Origin: Streptomyces diacarni
GTDB taxonomy: Bacteria > Actinomycetota > Actinomycetes > Streptomycetales > Streptomycetaceae
Length of the DNA stretch: 64,000 bases
Assembly (NCBI RefSeq): GCF_003323715.1
Contig: NZ_QOIN01000046.1
Coordinates: forward strand, 124,001-188,000
Direction: 5' to 3'
Shown: piece by piece, positions 57,227 to 64,000 of the stretch
Layout: each line of letters starts with the position of its first letter
Numbering within the stretch: position 1 is the stretch's first letter
Made by a program: the position numbers and the translations under genes
The notes under the pieces: model-generated
The model's input: the letters and a program-made list of their open reading frames with translations, nothing else
What the model was told of the DNA's origin: nothing
Databases searched by the model: none

Positions 57227-58726
57227 ATGCCCCTGCTGACGATGTCCTCAATCACCAAATCCTTTCCTGGTGTCCGAGCGCTCGACGGCGTGGACCTCGA
57301 CGTGGAGGAAGGTGAGGTCCACTGTCTGCTCGGCCAGAACGGCGCGGGCAAGTCCACCCTGATCAAGGTCCTCTCCGGGGCCCACCAGCCCGACGAGGGG
57401 GAGATCACCTGGCGCGGCGACCCCGTGCGGTTGCCCACGCCCGTCTCCGCGATGCGGCTGGGCATCGCCACCATCTACCAGGAGCTCGACCTGGTCGAGC
57501 ACGTCTCGGTCGCCGAGAACGTCTTCCTCGGCCACGAGGTCGCCATCCGCGGGCTCATCAGGCCCCGCGAGGCGCGGAGCCGCACCGCCGAACTGCTGGC
57601 CCGCCTCGGCCATCCGGAGATCGACCCCGGAACGCTCGTCGGCTCGCTGTCCGCCGCCGGGGCGCAGATCGTCTCGATGGCCCGCGCCCTCTCCCACGAC
57701 GTCCGGCTGATCATCATGGACGAGCCGTCGGCCGCACTCGATCCGGACGAGGTCGACAACCTCTTCCGGATCGTCAAGAGCCTGACCGAAGAGGGGGTGG
57801 CCGTCGTCTACATCTCCCACAGGCTGGAGGAGATCCGCCGCATCGGGGACCGGGTCTCCGTCCTCAAGGACGGCGGCGTCGTCGCCCGCGATCTGCCGGC
57901 CCGCACCACGCCCACCGACGATCTCGTCGCCCGGATGACCGGACGGGACGTGCGCAGCGCGTTCCCCGCCAAACCCGGTGGTCCCCTCCAGGCCGAACCC
58001 GTGCTGCGCGCCGAGGGTCTGGCCAGGGAGGGGGAGTTCGCTCCGCTGGATCTGGCGCTGCGGCCCGGTGAGATCGTCGGGCTCGCGGGGCTGGTCGGCT
58101 CGGGCCGCTCGGAGATCCTGGAGACGCTGTACGGGGCGCGCCGGCCCACCGCGGGACGGGTGCTGGTCGACGGCAGGCCGCTGCGGCCCGGCAGCATCCC
58201 GGCCGCGGTCCGCGCCGGCATCGGGCTGGCGCCCGAGGAGCGCAAGTCGCAGGCGCTGCTGATGCTGGAGTCGGTCACCCGCAACGTCTCCGTCTCCTCG
58301 CTGTCCCGCTTCGCCCGCGCCGGCTGGCTCGACCGCGGCCGCGAGCGGGCCGCGGCACACCGGCACACCCGCGACCTCGCCCTGCACCCCGACGCGCCCG
58401 AGCGTGCGGTGAGCACCTTCTCCGGCGGCAACCAGCAAAAGGCCGTCCTCGCCCGCTGGCTGCTGCACGGCTGCCGGGTGCTGCTGCTGGACGAGCCGAC
58501 GCGCGGCGTGGACGTCGGTGCGCGCGCGGAGCTGTACGCCGTCATCCGGCGGCTGGCCGACGAGGGGGTGTGCGTGCTCCTGGTCTCCAGCGAACTGCCC
58601 GAGGTCCTCGGCCTCGCCGACCGGGTGCTCGTCCTGAAGGAGGGCCGCGTCGTGCACACGGCCCCGGCCCACGAACTGGACGAGCACCGCGTGCTCGACC
58701 TCGTGATGGAAAGCGCCCCGGCATGA
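57227..58726 (+). CDS. sugar ABC transporter, double ATP-binding protein (RbsA type)
   Basis: A 499-residue fusion of two ATP-binding cassettes, the energy unit of ribose/xylose-type importers. Cassette 1 has GQNGAGKST, a deviant signature LSAAGAQIV and Walker B IIMDEPSAALD. Cassette 2 has a degenerate P-loop (GLVGSGRSE) but an intact SGGNQQK signature and LLLDEPTRGVD, as usual for this family. ATG 57227 has GGAGG 6 nt upstream. It is the first gene of the importer set; the permease follows after 142 bp. Confidence 0.93.
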   Translation: MPLLTMSSITKSFPGVRALDGVDLDVEEGEVHCLLGQNGAGKSTLIKVLSGAHQPDEGEITWRGDPVRLPTPVSAMRLGIATIYQELDLVEHVSVAENVFLGHEVAIRGLIRPREARSRTAELLARLGHPEIDPGTLVGSLSAAGAQIVSMARALSHDVRLIIMDEPSAALDPDEVDNLFRIVKSLTEEGVAVVYISHRLEEIRRIGDRVSVLKDGGVVARDLPARTTPTDDLVARMTGRDVRSAFPAKPGGPLQAEPVLRAEGLAREGEFAPLDLALRPGEIVGLAGLVGSGRSEILETLYGARRPTAGRVLVDGRPLRPGSIPAAVRAGIGLAPEERKSQALLMLESVTRNVSVSSLSRFARAGWLDRGRERAAAHRHTRDLALHPDAPERAVSTFSGGNQQKAVLARWLLHGCRVLLLDEPTRGVDVGARAELYAVIRRLADEGVCVLLVSSELPEVLGLADRVLVLKEGRVVHTAPAHELDEHRVLDLVMESAPA

Positions 58727-58868
58727 GGGCGCTGCCCCCTTCGGCCCACGCGAGCGCGGTTCGTGGGCACGCGTCGCGCGGGGCGGTGCGGGTGGGCACG
58801 ACCGCCGCCCGCACCGGCGACGGCGCGCACGACTCACAGGACCACGACGCCCCCAGAGGTGACCGCAC

Positions 58869-59882
58869 ATGAACGCAGACGCACCCACCAGCGTGGCAAG
58901 CAAACCCACTCCGCCCCAGGCGAAGAAGGAGCCGGCGGCCGGCCGCCGGAGGCCGTTCGACGTGCGGCAGCTCTCCCTCGTCGGCGTCCTGCTCGCCCTC
59001 GCGGTCGTCGGCGCGCTCACCAAGCCCGACGCGTTCCTGGCCGGGGAGAACCTGCGCCTCATCCTCACCCAGGCCTCCGTCATCGGAGTCGTCACCGTCG
59101 GCGTGACGTTCGTGATCATCGGTGGGGGCATCGACCTGTCCGTCGGCGCGATCGTCGCCCTCGCCTCGGTGTGGGCCACGACGGTGGCCACCCAGGACTT
59201 CGGGCTCACCGGGATGCTGCTGTGCAGCCTGCTGGTGGGCCTCGGCTGCGGGCTCGTCAACGGGCTGCTCATCGCCTACGGGCCGATGGTGCCGTTCATC
59301 GCGACGCTGGCGATGCTCGCCTCGGCCCGCGGCCTGGCGTTGCAGATCAGTGACGGCAACACGCAGGTCGTCAAGGTCGACGCCGTTCTCGACCTGGGCA
59401 TCAAGGACTCCTACGTGCTCGGCATCCCGCCGATCGTGCTGGTCTTCGCCTTCGTGTGCGTCGTCGGCTGGCTGGTGCTCAACCGCACCACCTTCGGGCG
59501 CCGCACGGTGGCCGTCGGCGGCAACGCGGAGGCCTCCCGGCTGGCGGGGATCGCCGTCAAGCGCCAGCGGCTGCTGCTCTACCTGCTGTCCGGGCTGTGC
59601 TGCGGCATCGCCGCGTTCATGCTGATCATCCTCACCGGTTCGGGACAGAACACCAACGGCAACCTGTACGAACTCGACGCCATCGCCGCGGCCATCATCG
59701 GCGGCACCCTGCTCAGCGGCGGCCGGGGCACCATTCTCGGCTCGGTGCTCGGCGTCCTGGTCTTCACCACCATCACCAACCTGTTCGCCCTCAACAACCT
59801 CCAGACGGACATCCAGCAGATCGCCAAGGGCGCGATCATCGTCGCGGCCGTCCTGGTCCAGAAGGGTCGTTCCACGTCATGA
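58869..59882 (+). CDS. sugar ABC transporter permease (RbsC type)
   Basis: A 337-residue membrane permease with about eight to ten helices. The family block GVTFVIIGGGIDLSVGAIVA and a late IIGGTLLSGGRGTILGSVLG identify the ribose-type (BPD_transp_2) fold, which forms the homodimeric channel. ATG 58869 is preceded by AGAGGTGA. Its stop overlaps the start of the binding-protein gene as ATGA. Confidence 0.93.
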   Translation: MNADAPTSVASKPTPPQAKKEPAAGRRRPFDVRQLSLVGVLLALAVVGALTKPDAFLAGENLRLILTQASVIGVVTVGVTFVIIGGGIDLSVGAIVALASVWATTVATQDFGLTGMLLCSLLVGLGCGLVNGLLIAYGPMVPFIATLAMLASARGLALQISDGNTQVVKVDAVLDLGIKDSYVLGIPPIVLVFAFVCVVGWLVLNRTTFGRRTVAVGGNAEASRLAGIAVKRQRLLLYLLSGLCCGIAAFMLIILTGSGQNTNGNLYELDAIAAAIIGGTLLSGGRGTILGSVLGVLVFTTITNLFALNNLQTDIQQIAKGAIIVAAVLVQKGRSTS

Positions 59883-60937
59883 CCGATATCCCACGCGTTC
59901 CCCGGGCGGCCACCAGCCGCAGAAACATGCTCTTCGGCACGGCGGCCGGCGCGGCCCTCCTGGCCACGGGCTGCACCAGCAACGAGAACAACGACGGCAA
60001 GGAGGAGTCGGCCGGCGCGCAGGTGGCCGACTCCAAGCCGGGCAAGAAGGTCACCATCGGCTTCGCGGGCCCGCAGGCCGACCACGGCTGGCTCAACGCC
60101 ATCACCACGCAGGCCAAGAACCGCGCCAAGAAGTACGAGGACGTCACCCTGGAGGCCACCGAGGGCTCCAACGACAACGCCACCCAGGTCGGCCAGGTCG
60201 AGACGCTGATCAACAAGAAGGTCGACGTCCTCGTCGTCCTGCCCGCCGACGGCAAGGCTTTGACCCAGGCGGGGCTCAAGGCGATGCGCGCCGGGATACC
60301 CGTCGTCAACCTCGACCGGATCTTCTCCACGCAGCAGGCGTACCGGTGCTGGATCGGCGGCGACAACTACGGCATGGGCCTCAACGCCGGGCGCTACATC
60401 GGGGAACAGCTCAAGGACAAGAAGAACGCCAAGGTCGTCGAGCTGGCCGGCATCGACAACCTGGAGCTGACCCGGCAGCGCACCAAGGGCTTCGACGACG
60501 CGCTCAAGAACTACCCGAACATCGAGAAGGTGGCCCGCCAGGCGGCCGAGTTCACCGTCGAGTCGGGGCAGCAGAAGATGTCCGCGCTCCTCCAGGCGCA
60601 AAAGAGCTTCGACGCGCTGTGGAACCACGACGACGACCAGGGCGTCGGCGCCGAACGGGCCATCAAGCAGGCGGGCCGCGACGAGTTCATCATGGTCGGC
60701 GGCGCGGGCTCCAAGCGCGTGATGGAGGCCATCAAGAAGGACGACAGCGTGGTGAAGGCCACCGTCCTCTACCCGCCCACCATGGCCGCCTCCGCCATCG
60801 ACCTGGCCCGCGCGCTGGGCCAGGGCAAGGGCATCGGCGGCATGGCCGAGTACGAGATCCCCGCGCAGGTCACCCTCTACTCGGCCGTGGTGACGAAGAA
60901 GAACGTCGACGACTACCTCCCGATCGGCTTCACCTGA
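59879..60937 (+). CDS. sugar ABC transporter substrate-binding lipoprotein (RbsB type)
   Basis: A 352-residue periplasmic-binding-protein-type lipoprotein. The signal has twin arginines (SRRNMLF at 13-19) and a lipobox ending at Cys32 (LLATGC), so it is probably a Tat-exported lipoprotein anchored outside the membrane. The mature part is a type-1 sugar-binding fold (VTIGFAGPQADHGWLN, then ALWNHDDDQGVGAERAI). The sugar cannot be told from sequence; a ribose- or inositol-like ligand is plausible. It overlaps the permease gene by 4 nt and is followed by nested hairpins. Confidence 0.92.
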   Translation: MTDIPRVPRAATSRRNMLFGTAAGAALLATGCTSNENNDGKEESAGAQVADSKPGKKVTIGFAGPQADHGWLNAITTQAKNRAKKYEDVTLEATEGSNDNATQVGQVETLINKKVDVLVVLPADGKALTQAGLKAMRAGIPVVNLDRIFSTQQAYRCWIGGDNYGMGLNAGRYIGEQLKDKKNAKVVELAGIDNLELTRQRTKGFDDALKNYPNIEKVARQAAEFTVESGQQKMSALLQAQKSFDALWNHDDDQGVGAERAIKQAGRDEFIMVGGAGSKRVMEAIKKDDSVVKATVLYPPTMAASAIDLARALGQGKGIGGMAEYEIPAQVTLYSAVVTKKNVDDYLPIGFT

Positions 60938-60943
60938 CGGGCA

Positions 60944-61011
60944 GGCCCGGCCGCCGCACGGGGCCCACCGCCCGCACCGGCCGGTGCGGGCCCCCAACGG
61001 GCGGCCGGGCC
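60944..61011 (+). terminator. nested hairpins after the binding-protein gene
   Basis: An outer 12-bp inverted repeat (60944-60955 / 61000-61011) encloses a perfect 22-bp palindrome (60970-60991). The structure starts 7 bp after the stop and could terminate or process the transcript, leaving more mRNA for the binding protein than for the genes downstream. Confidence 0.6.
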
Positions 61012-61120
61012 GGACAGGAACCGCTGACGCAGACGGGACCCCCGGGGTGCCGCCCCGCCGCACCACCACGCGGCGCGGGCCGGCGCCCCGGGGGCCGCAA
61101 CCCCGAGAGGGAGGACCTTC

Positions 61121-62311
61121 ATGCCGTACGACAGCACCGCGCCCGCCACCGCGCCGCCCCTGGGCGTGGGCATGGTCGGCTACGCGTTCATGGGCCAGGC
61201 GCACTCGCAGGGCTGGCGCACCGTGGGCCGGGTCTTCGACCTGCCGCTCACCCCGGCGCTGGCCGCCGTGTGCGGGCGCGATCCGGCGGCCGTGCGCACC
61301 GCCGCGCAACGCCTGGGCTGGGCGGCGGCCGAGACCGACTGGCGTGCCCTGATCGCGCGCGACGACGTGCAGCTCGTCGACGTGTGCACGCCGGGCGACA
61401 GCCACGCCGAGATCGCCGTCGCGGCCCTGGAGGCCGGCAAGCACGTGCTGTGCGAGAAGCCGCTGGCCAACACCGTCGCCGAGGCGGAGGCCATGGTGGC
61501 GGCGGCGCGGGCCGCGCGTGAGCGCGGGCAGGTGGCCATGGTCGGCTTCAACTACCGCCGCACACCCGCGCTCGCGCTCGCCCGCCGCATGGTGGCCGAG
61601 GGGCGCCTGGGCGACGTACGGCACGTGCGGGTCAGCTACCTCCAGGACTGGCTGGTGGACCCGGCCTTCCCGCTCGCCTGGCGGCTGCGCAAGGAGACCG
61701 CCGGCTCCGGCGCCCTCGGCGACCTGGGCGCGCACGCCATCGACATCGCCCAGCACGTGGCCGGGTCCCCGCTGGCGGGCGTCTCCGCGCAGACGGAGAC
61801 GTTCGTCAAGGAGCGCCCGCTGGGCGACGGGGCCCCCGCAGGGGAGCTCGGAGCCGTCACGGTGGACGACGCGGCCGTCTTCACCGGCCGGCTCCTCAGC
61901 GGCGCACTGGCCTCCTTCGAGGTGACCCGCGTCGCCGCGGGACGCAAGAACGCGCTCCGCGTCGAGCTGAACGGCACCCTCGGCTCCCTCGCCTTCGACC
62001 TGGAACGCCTCAACGAGCTGGAGTTCCACGACCACACCCAGGCGGCGGGCGAGTCGGGCTTCCGCCGCATCCTCGTCACCGAACACGACCACCCCTACCT
62101 GGAGGCCTGGTGGCCGCCGGGGCACGGGCTCGGCTATGAGCACACCTTCACCCACCAGGCGCGCGACCTCGTGCACGCTATCGCGACGGGCGGGCGGCCC
62201 GCCCCCTCCTTCGAGGACGGTCTCCAGGTGCAGAAGGTGCTGGCCGCCGTCGAGGAGAGCGCCGAGAAGAACTGCGTCTACACGCCGGTGGAGCAGCCGG
62301 CAACCGCCTAG
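61121..62311 (+). CDS. Gfo/Idh/MocA-family oxidoreductase
   Basis: A 396-residue NAD(P)-dependent sugar or inositol dehydrogenase. The Rossmann fold starts with GVGMVGYAFMGQAHSQGW, the motif CEKPLANTVAEAEAM contains the conserved EKP lysine, and GALGDLGAHAIDIAQHV carries the catalytic-site residues of the C-terminal domain. It probably oxidises the imported sugar or a derivative. ATG 61121 has GGGAGGACC upstream. The isomerase gene follows 9 nt later with its ribosome-binding site starting in this gene's stop codon. Confidence 0.92.
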   Translation: MPYDSTAPATAPPLGVGMVGYAFMGQAHSQGWRTVGRVFDLPLTPALAAVCGRDPAAVRTAAQRLGWAAAETDWRALIARDDVQLVDVCTPGDSHAEIAVAALEAGKHVLCEKPLANTVAEAEAMVAAARAARERGQVAMVGFNYRRTPALALARRMVAEGRLGDVRHVRVSYLQDWLVDPAFPLAWRLRKETAGSGALGDLGAHAIDIAQHVAGSPLAGVSAQTETFVKERPLGDGAPAGELGAVTVDDAAVFTGRLLSGALASFEVTRVAAGRKNALRVELNGTLGSLAFDLERLNELEFHDHTQAAGESGFRRILVTEHDHPYLEAWWPPGHGLGYEHTFTHQARDLVHAIATGGRPAPSFEDGLQVQKVLAAVEESAEKNCVYTPVEQPATA

Positions 62312-62320
62312 GAGGTCACC

Positions 62321-63319
62321 GTGGCACGTAAGTTCACCCTCTTCACCGGGCAGTGGGCCGATCTCCCTCTGGAGGAGGTGTGCCGGCTGGCCCGCGACTT
62401 CGGCTACGACGGACTCGAACTCGCCTGCTGGGGCGACCACTTCGAGGTCGACCGCGCGCTCGCCGAGCCGGGGTACGTGGACGGGCGGCGCCGGCTGCTG
62501 GAGAAGTACGGTCTCGACTGCTGGGCCGTCTCCAACCACCTGACCGGGCAGGCCGTCTGCGACCACCCCATCGACGAGCGGCACAAGGCCATCGTCGCGC
62601 CCCGCATCTGGGGCGACGGCGACCCCGAGGGCGTACGCCGGCGGGCCGCGACCGAGATGAAGGACACCGCGCGGGCGGCCGCCGCGCTCGGCGTGGACAC
62701 CGTCATCGGCTTCACCGGGTCCTCCATCTGGCACCTGGTGGCGATGTTCCCGCCGACCCCGCCGCAGATGGTCGACCGCGGCTACGAGGACTTCGCCGAG
62801 CGCTGGAACCCCATCCTCGACGTGTTCGACGCGGAGGGCGTCAGGTTCGCGCACGAGGTGCACCCCAGCGAGATCGCCTACGACTACTGGACGACGCAGC
62901 GCGCGCTGGAGGCGGTCGGCAACAGGGCCGCGTTCGGGCTCAACTTCGACCCCTCGCACTTCGTGTGGCAGGACCTGGACCCGGCCGGCTTCCTGTACGA
63001 CTACCGGGAGCGCATCTACCACGTCGACTGCAAGGAGGCCCGGCGCCGGCTGGACGGGCGCAACGGCAGGCTGGGCTCCCACCTGCCGTGGGGCGACCCG
63101 CGGCGGGGCTGGGACTTCGTCTCCGCCGGGCACGGCGACGTCGCGTGGGAGGACGTGTTCCGCATGCTCCGCGCCATCGGCTACGAGGGGCCGGTCTCCG
63201 TGGAGTGGGAGGACGCCGGCATGGACCGCCTCGTCGGCGCTCCCGAGGCGCTGGCGCGGCTGAGGGCCTACGACTACGAGCCGCCGAGCGCGTCGTTCGA
63301 CGCGGCCTTCGGCAACTGA
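62321..63319 (+). CDS. sugar phosphate isomerase/epimerase (xylose-isomerase-like TIM barrel)
   Basis: A 332-residue TIM-barrel protein of the AP-endonuclease-2-like isomerase/epimerase family. The metal-site residues lie in FAHEVHPSEIAYDYW, FGLNFDPSHFVWQ and HVDCKEARR, with a final SVEWEDAGMD. With the preceding oxidoreductase it forms the common pair seen in inositol and keto-sugar breakdown. GTG 62321 has the very strong AGGAGGTCACC, which overlaps the stop of the oxidoreductase gene. Confidence 0.92.
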   Translation: MARKFTLFTGQWADLPLEEVCRLARDFGYDGLELACWGDHFEVDRALAEPGYVDGRRRLLEKYGLDCWAVSNHLTGQAVCDHPIDERHKAIVAPRIWGDGDPEGVRRRAATEMKDTARAAAALGVDTVIGFTGSSIWHLVAMFPPTPPQMVDRGYEDFAERWNPILDVFDAEGVRFAHEVHPSEIAYDYWTTQRALEAVGNRAAFGLNFDPSHFVWQDLDPAGFLYDYRERIYHVDCKEARRRLDGRNGRLGSHLPWGDPRRGWDFVSAGHGDVAWEDVFRMLRAIGYEGPVSVEWEDAGMDRLVGAPEALARLRAYDYEPPSASFDAAFGN

Positions 63320-63325
63320 TCCCCA

Positions 63326-63451
63326 GCCCCGCCCTTTCACCGTTTCTACGGGGGTGCCTGCCCCGTATCCCCCAGCTGTCGCTTCGCTTGTCCTCAAACT
63401 CCCCCAGACTTCGTCCGGGAGGTGCCCCAGGAAACGGTGAAAGGGCGGGGC
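63326..63451 (-). repeat. interspersed intergenic repeat, copy 2
   Basis: This 126-bp element is bounded by a perfect 21-bp inverted repeat (arms 63326-63346 and 63431-63451, the right one containing GAAACGGTGAAAGGGCGGGG). It is the reverse-oriented relative of the element at 4836-4947. The arms would also fold as a terminator after the isomerase gene. The rest of the gap up to 63630 shows only a weak TACGGT -10 candidate at 63533. Confidence 0.75.
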
Positions 63452-63630
63452 CGGGGCACTCGCTTTGTCCTGTGGCTGGACAATTCAACACCGCGCCATG
63501 TCAAAGGGGTTCCGGCCCCGGACAAACGCGGCTACGGTCCCATGGACGTAGCCGAACAGCACAGCACAGTAACGACGGCACCCCCACCACCCCACCCGTC
63601 ACACCCCCGGACCTCCCAGGAGGAACCGCT

Positions 63631-64000
63631 GTGCACAGACGACACCGCAGACTCCGCACGGGCCTGGCATCCCTCGCGAGCGCGCTCCTGATCGCGGGCG
63701 CCGCGACGGCGGGGGCCCAGGCCGCATCGGCACCCGCCCCCGCGACACAGCCCGCGAAGGGCACGGAGGCGACCGAGTTCCAGCAGGTCACGCTCGCCAA
63801 GGGCGTGGAGGAGATGGGCGAGCCGATGACGATGGCGGTCCTGCCCGACCGCTCCGTCCTGCACACGGCCCGCGAAGGCACCCTGCGGCTGACCGACGCG
63901 AAGGGCAACACGAAGGTCGCCGGCACCCTCGACGTCTACAACCACGACGAGGAGGGCCTCCAGGGCGTCGGCGTCGACCCGAAGTTCACCAAGAACCGGT
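63631..64000 (+). CDS. secreted PQQ-dependent sugar dehydrogenase-like protein (5' end)
   Basis: The first 123 residues are present and the gene runs off the window. A Sec signal peptide is clear (basic HRRHRRLRTG, hydrophobic LASLASALLIAGAATAG, AQA-type cleavage near 33-35). The mature start (VTLAKGVEEMGEPMTMAVLPD, then YNHDEEGLQGVGVDPKF) is typical of the glucose/sorbosone dehydrogenase beta-propeller. Such proteins often carry extra ThuA or carbohydrate-binding domains, which cannot be judged here. GTG 63631 has AGGAGG upstream. Confidence 0.83.
   Translation, partial: MHRRHRRLRTGLASLASALLIAGAATAGAQAASAPAPATQPAKGTEATEFQQVTLAKGVEEMGEPMTMAVLPDRSVLHTAREGTLRLTDAKGNTKVAGTLDVYNHDEEGLQGVGVDPKFTKNR

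Noticed and set aside
63541..63691. Small plus-strand gene starting ATG at 63541
   Set aside because: The 49-codon frame runs into the well-supported secreted dehydrogenase gene in another frame and has no ribosome-binding site or recognisable product.

Overview
The window is a 64 kb chromosomal stretch of a high-GC actinomycete, almost certainly a Streptomyces. Support comes from the very high GC content, frequent GTG and TTG starts, many ATGA or GTGA start/stop overlaps, TAnnnT -10 hexamers close to start codons, and typical streptomycete neighbourhoods (ccr-meaA, nsrR-hmp, Rv2578c-type radical SAM, FdhD). The codon TTA, which in Streptomyces needs the bldA tRNA, was found in frame in only one gene. 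I see no tRNA, rRNA, CRISPR array, prophage, insertion sequence or antibiotic cluster core. Nearly everything looks like resident chromosome.

Layout. 1-4.8 kb: end of a B3/B4-domain gene, a sirtuin, an inositol-phosphatase-family enzyme, an FAD oxidoreductase and a glycerate kinase. 5.0-18 kb: phospholipid genes (pssA, psd), then the ethylmalonyl-CoA pathway block on the minus strand (ccr, meaA/ecm, a malyl-CoA-lyase-like gene, MaoC hydratase, acyl-CoA dehydrogenase), followed by an amino-acid permease, a TetR regulator and a double 3-hydroxyacyl-CoA dehydrogenase. Together these can turn acetyl-CoA-derived C4 units into glyoxylate and C3 units. 18-26 kb: a HEAT-repeat protein, a PPOX-family protein, an orphan hopanoid C-3 methylase homologue, RidA-like and Rv2578c-like genes, an SRPBCC protein and an MFS exporter fused to three beta-sandwich domains. 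26.5-31.5 kb: a four-gene run of peptide hydrolases (M55, M20, S9) plus DinB.

31.6-38.5 kb: an aminoglycoside-kinase relative, a phosphopantetheinyl transferase and arginase-family pair, a DUF5107/TPR protein, a VOC protein and a methyltransferase with a palindromic operator. 38.5-47.9 kb: a SigB/SigF-type sigma factor with a long low-complexity tail, then an apparently envelope-related set: a lysine-free aminotransferase-fold protein with a metallo-beta-lactamase-fold partner, a second MBL protein with a DedA protein, a holin-like/phosphodiesterase fusion, a fatty-acid desaturase and a YrhK-like protein. 48-50.2 kb: nsrR and hmp with a matching pair of candidate NsrR boxes, plus a pterin dehydratase. 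50.3-55.4 kb: an aldo/keto reductase, acyl-CoA ligase, SBF-like transporter and fdhD. 55.4-64 kb: a sugar-catabolic locus comprising a ROK regulator, ribose-type ABC transporter, Gfo/Idh/MocA oxidoreductase, sugar-phosphate isomerase/epimerase and the start of a secreted PQQ-type sugar dehydrogenase.

The most interesting items are the lysine-free PLP-fold protein paired with an MBL hydrolase, the two matching 27-bp NsrR-type sites, a 26-bp perfect palindrome before the desaturase, a six-copy 20-bp repeat array before the ROK regulator, and direct repeats embedded in a candidate ccr promoter. All assignments come from reading the sequence. No database search was run.
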